A stretch of DNA of 38,175 nucleotides from the NCBI GenBank assembly GCA_034716415.1, contig JAYEJB010000041.1:1-38175 (forward strand). Direction: 5' to 3'. Both the position numbers and the translations under genes were made by a program. Under the pieces are notes generated by a model. That model had not been told where the DNA came from. It worked only from the letters and a program-made list of their open reading frames with translations, and did not search any database. This document shows, one piece after another, positions 23,818 to 32,908 of the stretch. The DNA comes from JAYEJB01 sp034716415. Lineage in GTDB: Bacteria > Patescibacteriota > Patescibacteriia > SG8-24. How positions within the stretch are numbered: the first letter of the stretch is position 1; each line of letters starts with the position of its first letter.

Positions 23818-23849
23818 CGCCCCGCTCACTCTTGAGTCGGGGCGTTTTT
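23818..23849 (+). terminator. Terminator of the lipoprotein gene
   Basis: CGCCCCG (23818-23824) and CGGGGCG (23838-23844), then five T. Confidence 0.85.
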
Positions 23850-23859
23850 CTTCACCTCC

Positions 23860-23995
23860 GCATTAATTACGGGCTTCAGCCTGTGTTATTATATGTGGAC
23901 CCGCCGTAGCCTTGGCGAAGGTGGGTAAGCTACGGTGGATGAAAGATGTCATTATCTGATAATCCTCGGGCTGTAGCCCGAGGATTCATCATGTT
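23860..23995. repeat. Composite hairpin array, second copy
   Basis: ACGGGCTTCAGCCTGT, then CCCGCCGTAGCCTTGGCGAA (stem to 23925), GTAAGCTACGGTGGATGA and CCTCGGGCTGTAGCCCGAGG with GATTCATCAT. The order and sequence parallel 2772-2915. The nfo gene starts 12 bp later. Confidence 0.75.
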
Positions 23996-24006
23996 ATGGT
24001 GCAGAT

Positions 24007-24855
24007 ATGAAGATAGGAGCTCACGTTTCAGCGGCAGGCGGCGTACAGAACGCGCCTAAAAACGCGGCCAAACTCGGTCTCGAATGTTTCCAGTTCTTCA
24101 GCCGGCCTCCGCAGGGTGGGCCAGCGCCGGAGCTGACCGACGAGATCGTCGCTGACTTCAAGGAAACCTGCGACAGACACGGCTTCGATGACCGTTATAT
24201 CCATACCCCGTTCATCCTGAACCTGGCGCATAAAGATAAGACTGTCCGGCGCCGCACGGCGGGCATCATCAGGACTGACCTCGAACGCGCCACCACGCTC
24301 GCCTGCCCGGCTATTATGACCCATCTCGGCAGCGCCAGTGGAATCGGCGATGAAAATAAGGGGCAAGAATTCGCCATTGAGGGTGTCAAAGAGATTTTGG
24401 ACGGATATGAGGGTAGCGCGCGCCTGCTCCTGGAGATTTCGGCCGGCGCCGGAATGGTCATCGGTGACACGTTCGAAGAGATGTCTTCTATATTAAAAGG
24501 CGTGAACGATGACCGTGTCGGTATCTGCTTCGATACGGCCCATGCCTTCGCTTCCGGCTATGATTTACGGACAAAGGAAGCCGTTACTGATACAATGAGA
24601 AAGTTCGACGCTATTATTGGCCTTGAAAAGCTTGAACTCTCACACGCCAACGACTCTAAAGTCGAGCTGAGTTCCCGCAAGGACCGTCATGAACACATAG
24701 GTGAAGGTCTTATCGGTCTGGAAGGTTTCCGCGCCATCATGTCCCACCACAAATTCCGCAAAATCAACTTCATCCTAGAAACTCCTTCAGACGACGATTA
24801 CGCCAACGATATCGATTTATTAAAAAAGATGAGAGATGATATTACTCGAAGTTAA
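24007..24855 (+). CDS. nfo: Endonuclease IV (AP endonuclease)
   Basis: A 282-residue TIM-barrel enzyme that nicks DNA 5' of abasic sites in base-excision repair. The three-zinc site is spread over the usual boxes: IGAHVSAAGG (N-terminus), YIHTPFILNLA, MTHLGSASG, LLLEISAGAG, GICFDTAHAFASGYD, LSHANDSK, DRHEHIGEG and FILETPSDD. The length fits the family. There is no Shine-Dalgarno sequence. The next gene overlaps its end by 20 bp. Confidence 0.96.
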   Translation: MKIGAHVSAAGGVQNAPKNAAKLGLECFQFFSRPPQGGPAPELTDEIVADFKETCDRHGFDDRYIHTPFILNLAHKDKTVRRRTAGIIRTDLERATTLACPAIMTHLGSASGIGDENKGQEFAIEGVKEILDGYEGSARLLLEISAGAGMVIGDTFEEMSSILKGVNDDRVGICFDTAHAFASGYDLRTKEAVTDTMRKFDAIIGLEKLELSHANDSKVELSSRKDRHEHIGEGLIGLEGFRAIMSHHKFRKINFILETPSDDDYANDIDLLKKMRDDITRS

Positions 24856-25063
24856 AGTGAGGGCCGGAGCCAAAACAGAGGCAGTTCAGTATCAAGCTGA
24901 CGGCTCATTCAGGATCAGGATCACCACGGCGCCGGAAAAAGGTAAGGCTAACAAGGATGTCATGAGGCTTTTAGCGGGCTTTTTAGGAGTTAAGAAGGGT
25001 CAGCTTAAAATTGTCGGCGGAGAGACCTGCTCTCATAAGAAAATTTCCCTCGAAGACGCGTAA
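24836..25063 (+). CDS. yggU: DUF167/YggU-family protein
   Basis: A 75-residue protein of the YggU (DUF167) family. The markers are KVRAGAKTEAV, APEKGKANKDVMRLLAGFLGV and LKIVGGETCSHKKI. The family has a known fold but no settled function. It overlaps the 3' end of nfo by 20 bp, which suggests translational coupling. It is slightly shorter than usual (~95). Confidence 0.87.
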   Translation: MILLEVKVRAGAKTEAVQYQADGSFRIRITTAPEKGKANKDVMRLLAGFLGVKKGQLKIVGGETCSHKKISLEDA

Positions 25064-25067
25064 TCCC

Positions 25068-25130
25068 CCTTCGCTAAAAGCTACGGGGATTCACATATTT
25101 GATGCCACGGGCAGGGCCCGTGGTTTGATA
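25068..25130. repeat. Hairpin repeats after yggU
   Basis: CCCCTTCGCTAAAAGCTACG followed by GGGATTC is a diverged member of the CCGAAGC..GCGAAGG family. CCACGGGC/GCCCGTGG follows. Confidence 0.55.
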
Positions 25131-25179
25131 TCAGTGATGAATTAAACACAGTTTACACAGGATATCCACAGCTAGGTAC

Positions 25180-25216
25180 AAAAAAGCCACTCTTTTTCAA
25201 GGGTGGCTTTTCTTTT
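25180..25216. terminator. Bidirectional terminator between yggU and yidD
   Basis: AAAAAAGCCAC (25180-25190) and GTGGCTTTT (25203-25211) serve both the plus-strand nfo-yggU and the minus-strand rpmH-rnpA-yidD transcripts. A DnaA-like ATATCCACA lies just before it (25162). Confidence 0.85.
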
Positions 25217-25249
25217 TCGATATTTTTAGGCTAATCTAAGCCAAAATAC

Positions 25250-25528
25250 TCACTCTTCCACCTCGTCAATTCCGCCTTTATTCCAGGGATTACAACGTAA
25301 TATTCTACCTGAAATCAGCCAAAACCCACGAATTATCCCGTGTTTTTCCACAGTCTGATGTCCATACTCTGAACAACTGGGATAAAAACGACAGTACCCC
25401 TCCGGAAATAAGGCTGAAATAAAACCATGATCCGGGGAAAGCGTGCGCTGATAGGCTCTAATCAGCAACATGACTGCTTGGCGGGGCAGTCTGACAATCC
25501 AGTGAACTGTTTTGTCTGAATTTATCAT
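25250..25528 (-). CDS. yidD: Membrane protein insertion efficiency factor YidD
   Basis: A 92-residue membrane-associated protein that aids YidC-dependent insertion. The family core is intact: LIRAYQRTLSP, CRFYPSCSEYGHQTVEKHG and RILRCNPWNKGGIDEV. Its ATG overlaps the rnpA stop by four bases (ATGA), giving the conserved rpmH-rnpA-yidD order. A TTTTCCACA 9-mer lies inside the gene (25344-25352). Confidence 0.95.
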   Translation of the reverse strand: MINSDKTVHWIVRLPRQAVMLLIRAYQRTLSPDHGFISALFPEGYCRFYPSCSEYGHQTVEKHGIIRGFWLISGRILRCNPWNKGGIDEVEE

Positions 25529-25872
25529 CTTTTCTTCATCAGTCCGGATTTCATCAGCAATCGCTCCACACTCGCATCTGTCTCCTTAAAGCCTAAATCC
25601 AGAACCTCCCTGAAGACTAACACCGCGACATCATGGCCGGGGACTATATTTTCCAATCTCCGTCCGACCGAAGTACGTAATCTTCGCCTTATTTTGTTCC
25701 TGGCAACCGCTTTCTTGGTCACTTTTTTACTGATTACGAAACCGAACCGACTCTCCTGAAGTCCGTTCCTGACGATCTTCATGCTGATGCCGCGACTACG
25801 GAAAAGCCGACCTTTGGCGAAAACCCTGGTGAAATCCTTCTTGGCTGTCAGTCTGTTTTTCTTCGGAATCAT
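25525..25872 (-). CDS. rnpA: Ribonuclease P protein component
   Basis: A 115-residue basic protein that assists RNase P RNA in cutting tRNA 5' leaders. The N-terminal NRLTAKKDFTRVFAKGRLF, the GFVISKKVTKKAVARNKIRRRLR segment (with the RNR-type motif) and the length are typical. It is preceded by rpmH with a 115-bp spacer carrying a perfect hairpin, and coupled to yidD. Confidence 0.96.
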   Translation of the reverse strand: MIPKKNRLTAKKDFTRVFAKGRLFRSRGISMKIVRNGLQESRFGFVISKKVTKKAVARNKIRRRLRTSVGRRLENIVPGHDVAVLVFREVLDLGFKETDASVERLLMKSGLMKKR

Positions 25873-25957
25873 ATACGAACGATAATCCCTAACCCTAGCG
25901 AATACTGGATAGGATGCAATGTGCCCAGCTCAGCGTTCGCTTATATATTAGCAGAAA

Positions 25958-25977
25958 TCCGCACCAGATGGTGCGGA
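25958..25977. repeat. Hairpin between rpmH and rnpA
   Basis: TCCGCACC AGAT GGTGCGGA is a perfect 8-bp stem in the rpmH-rnpA spacer. It could be an RNA-processing or attenuation site for the minus-strand transcript. Confidence 0.55.
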
Positions 25978-25987
25978 CCACTTATGA

Positions 25988-26125
25988 TCAGACAGAGAGG
26001 CTCTTTCGCCCTTTGGCTCTACGCCTCTTGAGAACGTTCTTTCCTCCAGGTGAACTCATGCGAGCACGGAAGCCGTGTGTCCTCTGCCTCTTTCTGCTTT
26101 TCGGTTGATAGGTTCTCTTTGGCAT
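25988..26125 (-). CDS. rpmH: 50S ribosomal protein L34 (bL34)
   Basis: A 45-residue basic protein read from the minus strand, found by searching for L34 upstream of rnpA. It reads MPKRTYQPKSRKRQRTHGF and continues RARMSSPGG with an ending KRRRAKGRKSLSV, which is the L34 family from end to end (usual length 44-46). The overlapping longer frames in this region are shadows. The ATG follows AAAGG closely. It heads the rpmH-rnpA-yidD group next to the dnaA origin region. Confidence 0.96.
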   Translation of the reverse strand: MPKRTYQPKSRKRQRTHGFRARMSSPGGKNVLKRRRAKGRKSLSV

Positions 26126-26829
26126 ATACCTTTAAATAGTTGCGGTAGGATTCTGCCATATATCCGTGATTTTGGCAAGCCCCGTCGCTCGCGAACGACG
26201 GGGCAAGGGGATGGAGAGGGCGGGATCCACCTACGCTGAAGCTTCGGTGGACAGGGAAGCGGGAATCGCCCGGCATCCCCGGCATTCGCCGGGCATGGCG
26301 CCGGACTAGCGGGAAAAGCGGGAGACAGCCCAACAGTTAAAAAGTTTAACAGCTGAAAGCATATTTTTAGACTCAAGACACAAGTTTTTAAAAATCCTCC
26401 CTCCCCTCGCCCCCCTTTTTTTGTCATTGCGAGGCCGAAGGCCGAAGCAATCCCGTCTCCATTTTTGTCATTGCGAGGCCGAAGGCCGCGGCAATCCCGT
26501 GATTTTAGTTCAAACCGACGGGATTGCCGCGGTCGCCTGCGGGCTCCCTCGCAATGACAATAGGGGGCAGGATTGCTTCGTCGACTGTCCCGCCCGTAGC
26601 GGGACCCTGCTATGGGCGGGGCGCAATGACAAGATAGTGGTAGGAAGGAAGGGTTGGGGAGGGGCGATATCATTTTCCTTACATACTCCTCCCTCCCCCG
26701 CCAACGGGGGAGGGTTGGGGAGGGGGTAAACTACTACGGTCGAAATATCATACTTTCTCGCTCCCTGCCCACCGAAGCTTCAACGAAGGCGGGTCACTTT
26801 CTCACTTTTACACCTTTCACTCCTCCGTA
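26126..26829. repeat. Repeat cluster between rpmH and dnaA
   Basis: About 700 bp without a gene, filled with repeats. TCCACCTACGCTGAAGCTTC (stem 26226-26251). A 64-bp unit (26261-26324) shared with 33896. An AAAAAGTTTAACAGCTGAAAG-type repeat (26330). Two direct copies of GTCATTGCGAGGCCGAAGGC (26427 and 26467) are followed by two inverted relatives ending CGCAATGACAA (26515-26562, 26570-26632). CCCTCCCCAACCC-type inverted arms lie at 26650-26726, and a CCGAAGC..GCGAAGG element at 26768-26793. Confidence 0.8.
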
Positions 26830-26966
26830 TTGACATTTGGATTGAGTTTTCCACAAAAGATATGCACAATTCATACACATACTGTCAACAAGGCGACTCT
26901 TCACATTTCCACAAGTCTTTCATAGACTGAATGACGTCTTATCAATCAACTGTCGGCTATCATCAT
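26830..26966 (+). promoter_or_regulatory. dnaA promoter region with DnaA-box-like sites
   Basis: TTCACA (26900-26905), a 17-bp spacer and TAGACT (26923-26928) would start transcription near 26935. DnaA-like TTTTCCACA lies at 26847-26855 and ATTTCCACA at 26905-26913, the latter inside the promoter spacer, where it could mediate autorepression. A TTGACA at 26830 has no good -10 partner. Confidence 0.6.
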
Positions 26967-28415
26967 ATGAATACTCACGAACTCTGGCAAGCGGTACTCG
27001 GCGAACTCGAACTCTCGCTGAGTAAGGCGAATTTTACGACATGGTTCAAGAATACTTTCATTTCTTCACTTGACGGCGAAAGCGTCACTATCAGCGTTCC
27101 GAACACCTTTACCAAGGCATGGCTCGAGAAAAAATATAATCCGTCCATCCTGAAGTCGATCCAGAGCGTCAGTTCGATCGCTATCAAGGAAGTCGTATAT
27201 AAAGTGGATGTCCGCCCGCAGACCAGTCCGGCAGTTCAACCGCCACCTCAACAGATTCACGAACCGATACCGACACCGAACATCTCCAGCCAGTCCGTTT
27301 CGTTCCAGCAGTCCTCCGTATCCCAGGGTGCGACTATGATGGGTACCGGTGTCAGGACTTCGGTCGCGACACGTCCGGCACAGGCGAATGACAGTAAGAT
27401 GAACGTGAAATATATATTCGATTCGTTCATCGTCGGTAAAGGAAGTGAGCTCGCGCACGCGGCAGCGGTCGCGGTCGCGGAGAACCCGGGTACGAAATAC
27501 AATCCGCTATTCATCTACGGTGGTGTCGGTCTCGGAAAGACACACCTCCTTCAGGCAATCGGTAATTCGGTGCTGGCCCGGGATAAAGCGGCCAAGATAC
27601 TCTACGTCACCTGCGAACGTTTCACCAATGAATTCATTAACGCGGTGAAGACCGGGCGTGGTAAGGATTTCAAGGATACCTATCGCAACGTGGATGTCAT
27701 GTTGATCGACGACATCCAGTTCCTGACCGGTCGCGATGGGACGCAGGAAGAATTTTTTCACACGTTCAACGCATTACATCAGGCCAACAAACAGGTCGTA
27801 CTGACTTCGGACCGCCCGCCGAAACAGATTCCGGCGCTTGAACAACGTCTGATCTCCCGCTTCGAATGGGGTATGATGGCCGACATCTCCAGCCCGGACT
27901 TCGAAACGAGAATGGCTATCCTGGAGACCAAATGTAAGGAGCGAAATTATGATCTCAACCCGGAGATCATCAACCATATCGCCGACACTATACAGTCGAA
28001 CGTCCGCGAACTTGAAGGAGCTCTCAACAAGATAATCGCCTACCACCAGTTCAAGAATCAGCGACCGACGCTCGAAAGTTCTAAATCACTCCTATCTAGC
28101 TTCGGCCCTGCTCAGATACACAAGAATATCACACCGAAGACCCTGATCCAGACCGTAGCCGCATATTTCGACGTCACGGTGGCTGACATGCTCGGCCGGT
28201 GCCGGGAAAAACGTCTAGCTTTCCCACGACAGATCATCATGTACCTGATGCGTGAGGAACTGCGATCTTCCTACCCGACGATCGGCGCGGAAATCGGCGG
28301 CCGCGATCACACCACCGCGATGCACGCCTACGACAAGATTCGCAGGGAAGTCGAAAACAACCAAAAATTGCAGCAGGATATGGATCAGATCAAACAACGC
28401 CTGTACTCTTCCTGA
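26967..28415 (+). CDS. dnaA: Chromosomal replication initiator DnaA
   Basis: A 482-residue AAA+ initiator that binds DnaA boxes and opens oriC. Domain I is MNTHELWQAVLGELELSLSKANFTTWF, followed by a Gln/Pro/Ser-rich linker. Domain III has Walker A GGVGLGKTHLLQ, Walker B VMLIDDIQFL, RDGTQEEFFHTFNAL and SRFEWGMMADI. Domain IV has a DnaA signature, IGAEIGGRDHTTAMHAYDKI. I chose the second ATG (26967) because it matches the family start and the predicted transcription start lies after the first ATG (26931). Neither has a Shine-Dalgarno sequence. Confidence 0.96.
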   Translation: MNTHELWQAVLGELELSLSKANFTTWFKNTFISSLDGESVTISVPNTFTKAWLEKKYNPSILKSIQSVSSIAIKEVVYKVDVRPQTSPAVQPPPQQIHEPIPTPNISSQSVSFQQSSVSQGATMMGTGVRTSVATRPAQANDSKMNVKYIFDSFIVGKGSELAHAAAVAVAENPGTKYNPLFIYGGVGLGKTHLLQAIGNSVLARDKAAKILYVTCERFTNEFINAVKTGRGKDFKDTYRNVDVMLIDDIQFLTGRDGTQEEFFHTFNALHQANKQVVLTSDRPPKQIPALEQRLISRFEWGMMADISSPDFETRMAILETKCKERNYDLNPEIINHIADTIQSNVRELEGALNKIIAYHQFKNQRPTLESSKSLLSSFGPAQIHKNITPKTLIQTVAAYFDVTVADMLGRCREKRLAFPRQIIMYLMREELRSSYPTIGAEIGGRDHTTAMHAYDKIRREVENNQKLQQDMDQIKQRLYSS

Positions 28416-28697
28416 TCCGAAAACGGTCGATATCCTGTGGTAAACCTGTCGGTAACCAAGTGTAGAAACTGAACAGAAGTATGGGAAAGATTGTGCATCT
28501 ACTGGGTATCGTTTCTCCACATTTCATCCAGGGGATAATTCATCCACTAAAGCGTCCAGTTTCTTTCCCCTCGATTCGCACAGCTCATTGACCAAAGAAT
28601 TTCTCTTAATAGAGGAATTTTTTGCTCGATATCCCCACTATCCACTCACCCACCACTACCACCACAATTATATACATACCAATCAATTGATACTGTG
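28416..28697. other. dnaA-dnaN spacer, possible origin segment
   Basis: The 282-bp spacer has no gene. It contains several partial DnaA-box matches (TTCTCCACA near 28513, TATCCCCAC and TATCCACTC near 28640) and pyrimidine-rich A/T tracts, but no exact TTATCCACA. TATATA near 28670 may be the -10 of dnaN. The position is typical for oriC, but the box content is weak. Confidence 0.45.
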
Positions 28698-29843
28698 ATG
28701 AAATTTTCCTGCACCCAAGAAAACTTGAAACAAGGACTTTCTATCGTGAGTCATATAGCGAGTAAGAGCGTCAATCTTCCTATACTGGAGAACGTTCTCA
28801 TTCGGACGGAGGAGGGAGGACTGAAGTTGATGACCACGAATCTCGAGATGGCGGTCACCTGTACCATCAGGGGGAAAGTCGAAGACAAGGGAGAATTCAC
28901 CGTTCCATCGAAACTCTTCTCCGATTACGTCGCACTGTTGCCGAAGGAGAGGGTCGATGCCGATCAACAGGATAATAACCTGTCCGTTTCATGTGGTACG
29001 TTCCAGACGAGGTTGAACGGTATCAACGCGTCGGAATTCCCGCTCATCCCTTCTGTCGAAAGTCAGCAGAAATTTACGGTGAAGGTGAACACCTTGAGGA
29101 AAGCGATCAGTCAGGTATTGTTCGCTGTCGCGTCGAACGAGTCACGGCCGGAGATCAGTGGTGTGCTGTTCAAGTTCGTACCACAGGATAATGGATTGAA
29201 GTTGGTGCTCGCCGCGACCGACAGTTACCGCCTGGCCGAAAAGAGTATCGATATAACGAAGAGTGAAGGGACTGACATTCAGGAACAGATGTCGGTTATC
29301 GTTCCTGCTAGGGCTGTTTCCGAAGTGGTCAGGATTCTGGGAGTGTTCAAGGATACTGTCGATAATCCGGACAATGTCGATATTATCATCTCTGATAATC
29401 AGATACTGTTCTCATACAACCAGGTTGAGTTGATTTCCCGTACTATTGAGGGAAGATATCCCGACTATAGACAGCTTATCCCCAGCAGTTTTGAGACTGA
29501 GATAAGCGTACCGAAGGAAGATATCGTACGGGCGGTCAAAGCGACCAGTCTTTTCTCCAGGGCCGGGCTTAATGATATTAATCTCAAGTTCACGCCAGGA
29601 GCTCCGGTGAAAATATCCGCAAATAACCCACAGACAGGTGAACATAGCGCGGAACTGGATGGTAATGTTCAGGGTAAGGAGAACGGTATTACGGTCAATT
29701 TCAGGTATTTCGTCGATGGGGTGAACAACATCGAGACCGATGAAATCCAGATTCAGATGATCGATGGTGTGAGTCCTTGTTTATTGAGGTCATCGGGAGA
29801 TGATGTAGACTATCTCTACATCGTGATGCCGATTAGACAATAG
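28698..29843 (+). CDS. dnaN: DNA polymerase III beta subunit (sliding clamp)
   Basis: A 381-residue clamp with three repeated domains. Typical passages are MKFSCTQENLKQGLSIVSHI, LPILENVLIRTEEGGLKLMTTNLEMAV (domain I), FAVASNESRPEISGVLF and LAATDSYRLAEKSI (domain II), VELISRTIEGRYPDYRQLIP, and the terminal YLYIVMPIR (domain III). The ATG at 28698 is preferred over the overlapping GTG at 28695. recF does not follow. The next gene is a convergent PBP. Confidence 0.96.
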   Translation: MKFSCTQENLKQGLSIVSHIASKSVNLPILENVLIRTEEGGLKLMTTNLEMAVTCTIRGKVEDKGEFTVPSKLFSDYVALLPKERVDADQQDNNLSVSCGTFQTRLNGINASEFPLIPSVESQQKFTVKVNTLRKAISQVLFAVASNESRPEISGVLFKFVPQDNGLKLVLAATDSYRLAEKSIDITKSEGTDIQEQMSVIVPARAVSEVVRILGVFKDTVDNPDNVDIIISDNQILFSYNQVELISRTIEGRYPDYRQLIPSSFETEISVPKEDIVRAVKATSLFSRAGLNDINLKFTPGAPVKISANNPQTGEHSAELDGNVQGKENGITVNFRYFVDGVNNIETDEIQIQMIDGVSPCLLRSSGDDVDYLYIVMPIRQ

Positions 29844-29853
29844 TCTAGTTTAG

Positions 29854-29882
29854 AAAAACACCGGCTCAGGCCGGTGTTTTTA
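29854..29882. terminator. Bidirectional terminator, dnaN / PBP
   Basis: AAAAACACCGGC TCAG GCCGGTGTTTTT serves both convergent genes. Confidence 0.88.
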
Positions 29883-29898
29883 TTTCCTATCCTGCAGG

Positions 29899-32826
29899 TT
29901 ATTGTACCGTTACCAATATCTCTTCGGTCTTTGTCTCGCCACCGACCAGATTCGCTTCAAGTCGTAACCGGTAACGACCGCCTGAAGCATCGTCCCAGGT
30001 CATCGACATATTCGACAGTGGTGGATTCTGGATCGATCCGATGATCTCTTCTGAACCGTTTGAAAGCGATATCGCCGAAATCTGCAGGGATTCGATACTT
30101 TGATAATCATCGATACGGAATTTCATCGTATACGGGAACTGATAATTACGGATCATCTGTGAGTTGTACGGATTGAGCCATTGTACTCCGATCGGTCCGG
30201 CTCCGGCGGTGAGATTCACGGTGATGTCCACACTGGCGCGGTTACCGACATCGTCGTAGGCGGTCGCGGTCAGCGTATGGAATCCTTTGCTGAAGCGGTT
30301 CGGAATGAACACTGTCCGTGAGAACGGATGACCGATGATTTCCGCGAACTCGTCGCCGTCCATCAAGAAGGTCACTCGCTTGACTCCCCTTTTTGAGCTC
30401 GCGTTGACGTTGACGAACATATCCCTGCTGGTGACAGCCTCGCCGTTCCTGGGCATCATGAGTTCCACGATCGGCGTGTTTTCCGGTACGTGTATGTCAT
30501 CATATTCGGTCGGCAGTTCTTCGATCTCGATTTCGATCGTTCCGGCATCGATCCAGTCGGCGACCGCCTTTTCCCAATATTCGAACATCGGATCCTCTTC
30601 CGGATTTTCCGGATCATCGCCGCGCGGATTGTTCTTGTCGATGAAGTACAGGATGGAGTGAGGTATGCCGAAGCCCCGTTCTTCAATCAATTCTTCCGGA
30701 GTGTATTCAGTCGCGAGTTTGCCTGTAATCGAGTCGATCTCAATTATGACTTGAGTCTGTTTCTCGCCGTCGAGCACTAATTTACCAGTTTCGACAGGTT
30801 CAGGCGGAGTAAATACTTCCCAAACTGAACCTTCAAGGGCGCGTTGCATATATCCGTTCCATATCGGTGCGGCGAGAGTGCTTCCTCCCGCGCCAGCCTT
30901 CATTTTCGAACCGTCCGCGTTACCGACCCAGACTCCGGTCACCAGTGACGGCGTAAAACCGATCGTCCAGGCGTCCTTGTAGTTGTTGGTGGTTCCGGTC
31001 TTGGCGCCCGCCGGACGACCGAGGTTCAGGTAGTTGTTTTCGCCGAAGGTATATGAACGAGCCGCGTTGTCGGACAGGATATCGCTGATCTGTCGCGCGA
31101 TCTCCGGGTTAAAGACTTCTTTTGACGCCGGCTTCTTATCGGTCACATCCATAAGCACGTTTCCGTCCCTGTCTTCGACTTTCAATATGGCGCGTGTCGG
31201 TATGATCTTCCCTTCGTTAGCGAAGACGGAGAATGCCGAGATATGTTCGATCGGTCGGACCTCTCCGCCACCCAAGGCCACCGATAAGCCAAAGCGGTCG
31301 CGGTCAGAGAGCGTGGTGTAGCCGCTGCGTTCCACTAGTGAAACAAAGTCATCGATATCAGCGAGATACAGGGTCTTCACCGCCGGGATATTGAGTGAGC
31401 TGGCCAGTGCTTCCTTCATCGTTACCGGACCTCGTTCTGCGAAATCATGATTCTTCGGCGTATATCCGCCTGCGCCGAATCGTGTCACCACGTCGTATAT
31501 CACTGTCGAAGGAGTGAATCCTTTTTCGAAAGCGGTCGCGTAGACGAACGGTTTGATCGATGAACCCGGCTGACGAAGACCCAGGAGAGAGTTGTATTTG
31601 CCGCTGATCTCGTCGTTGAAGTAATCGGCCGAACCGACCATGGCCAGGATATCGCCGCTCTTGGCGTCGAACGATAACAGAGCCGCGTTCGTCGCCTCCC
31701 ATTCCGCTAAATTTTCGGCTTGTTCCGTTATGACCTCTTCAGCCGCTGTCTGTCTGTCTATATCGAGCGTAGTGATAATTTTCAGACCACCGCGCTCCAC
31801 CAGCTGTTCGCCATATTCTTCAGCTAATATTTCGCGGACGTAGAAGACAAAATGAGGAGAGATGATGCCGTCACTCGCGACCTGTATCCTGGATAGTACG
31901 TCGTCCTCAAGTGCTTCGTCGGCCTGTTCCTGGGTAATGAAACCGAGTTCATTCATCGAATTAATGATCCATTGCTGACGGGATATCAGGTCGTCAGTGT
32001 GGCTGCCATATGGCGAATAGTAAGTCGTCGCCTGTGGGAGTGCCGCCAACAGGGCGCTTTCCGAAATCGTCAGGTCCGAAGAACTTTTTCCGAAGAACGT
32101 ATCAGACGCGGATTCTATTCCGTAGACCACCGAGCCATACGGAATTTCATTCAGATACATCTTCAGTATCTCGTCCTTGTTGAAACGACGCTCGATTTCG
32201 ATCGACATCACCAGCTCCTTGATCTTGCGGGTGTAGGTCTTTTCCGGTGACAGGACCGCGTTCTTCACGAACTGCTGGGTGATGGTCGAACCACCCTGTC
32301 CGCGTCCCCCGCGCTGGAAGTTTCGTAGGATGGCGCGAGCGATTCCCTTCAGACTGTATCCCTTGTGTTCATAGAAGTTCCGGTCTTCCGCCACCAGCGT
32401 CGCGTTGATGGTATGAGGATTGATATAGTCGAGTTCCACCAGAGTTCTTTTTTCGTCACCATGCAGGGCGTACAGGACGGTCTCTCCGGTCCGGTCGTAT
32501 ATCTTGGTCGTTTCCGCCACCCTTCGCGTGATGATGTTGTTAGGATCGGGCATCTCATTCGATATCCAGACGAAAAGTCCGATGAATGAGACAGTACCGG
32601 CCAGAAAAAAGGCCGCCGCCAGTACGAACAGATACGAAAATATGGTCTTGGCCGAAGGTCGCTGACCGTGACGTTTTTTACTGCGGATCAATTGTCCGAG
32701 CCAGCAGAACATATTAAAAATTCGCCCGTGTCTCTTGGGTTTGCGGACATTCTGTTGGATGGTCATCTTGCTGATTTTCGGTCTTTTCTGTTCAGACATT
32801 CGGTTATCGTTAGTGTCGAGGGCCAT
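29899..32826 (-). CDS. Class A penicillin-binding protein (PBP1A-like)
   Basis: A 975-residue bifunctional wall synthase. A basic cytoplasmic tail is followed by one membrane helix (about 64-92, IFSYLFVLAAAFFLAGTVSFIGLFVWI). The glycosyltransferase domain has VAEDRNFYEHKG, GGSTITQQFVKN, RKIKELVMSIEIERRFNKDEILKMYLN and the following boxes. The transpeptidase domain has SxxK in GSSIKPF, SxN in SSLNIPA and KTG in AKTGTTNNYKD. The C-terminal ~200 residues include an Ig-like module (VNVNASSKRGVKRVTFLMDG..FHTLTATAYDDVGNRASVDITV) and a further beta-rich part, making it longer than usual (~750-850). It is convergent with dnaN. There is no Shine-Dalgarno sequence at the first ATG. M10 (32799) is an alternative start. 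Confidence 0.96.
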   Translation of the reverse strand: MALDTNDNRMSEQKRPKISKMTIQQNVRKPKRHGRIFNMFCWLGQLIRSKKRHGQRPSAKTIFSYLFVLAAAFFLAGTVSFIGLFVWISNEMPDPNNIITRRVAETTKIYDRTGETVLYALHGDEKRTLVELDYINPHTINATLVAEDRNFYEHKGYSLKGIARAILRNFQRGGRGQGGSTITQQFVKNAVLSPEKTYTRKIKELVMSIEIERRFNKDEILKMYLNEIPYGSVVYGIESASDTFFGKSSSDLTISESALLAALPQATTYYSPYGSHTDDLISRQQWIINSMNELGFITQEQADEALEDDVLSRIQVASDGIISPHFVFYVREILAEEYGEQLVERGGLKIITTLDIDRQTAAEEVITEQAENLAEWEATNAALLSFDAKSGDILAMVGSADYFNDEISGKYNSLLGLRQPGSSIKPFVYATAFEKGFTPSTVIYDVVTRFGAGGYTPKNHDFAERGPVTMKEALASSLNIPAVKTLYLADIDDFVSLVERSGYTTLSDRDRFGLSVALGGGEVRPIEHISAFSVFANEGKIIPTRAILKVEDRDGNVLMDVTDKKPASKEVFNPEIARQISDILSDNAARSYTFGENNYLNLGRPAGAKTGTTNNYKDAWTIGFTPSLVTGVWVGNADGSKMKAGAGGSTLAAPIWNGYMQRALEGSVWEVFTPPEPVETGKLVLDGEKQTQVIIEIDSITGKLATEYTPEELIEERGFGIPHSILYFIDKNNPRGDDPENPEEDPMFEYWEKAVADWIDAGTIEIEIEELPTEYDDIHVPENTPIVELMMPRNGEAVTSRDMFVNVNASSKRGVKRVTFLMDGDEFAEIIGHPFSRTVFIPNRFSKGFHTLTATAYDDVGNRASVDITVNLTAGAGPIGVQWLNPYNSQMIRNYQFPYTMKFRIDDYQSIESLQISAISLSNGSEEIIGSIQNPPLSNMSMTWDDASGGRYRLRLEANLVGGETKTEEILVTVQ

Positions 32827-32867
32827 CAGAATAGCTTATTTTAAAGCTGTTTTCAAGCTTTCTTGTT

Positions 32868-32908
32868 CAAACCTGGTTTGAGAAACCTGATTTTTCAAAC
32901 CAGGTTTG
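32868..32908 (-). repeat. Perfect inverted repeat over the ROK stop codon
   Basis: CAAACCTGGTTTGA (32868-32881) and TCAAACCAGGTTTG (32895-32908) form a 14-bp stem that includes the TGA stop of the kinase gene. There is no U-run, so it may protect or punctuate the transcript rather than terminate it. Confidence 0.6.

Noticed and set aside
26056..26673. 205-residue frame between rpmH and dnaA
   Set aside because: It translates stacked repeats and the antisense or shifted frame of rpmH. There is no protein-like composition.
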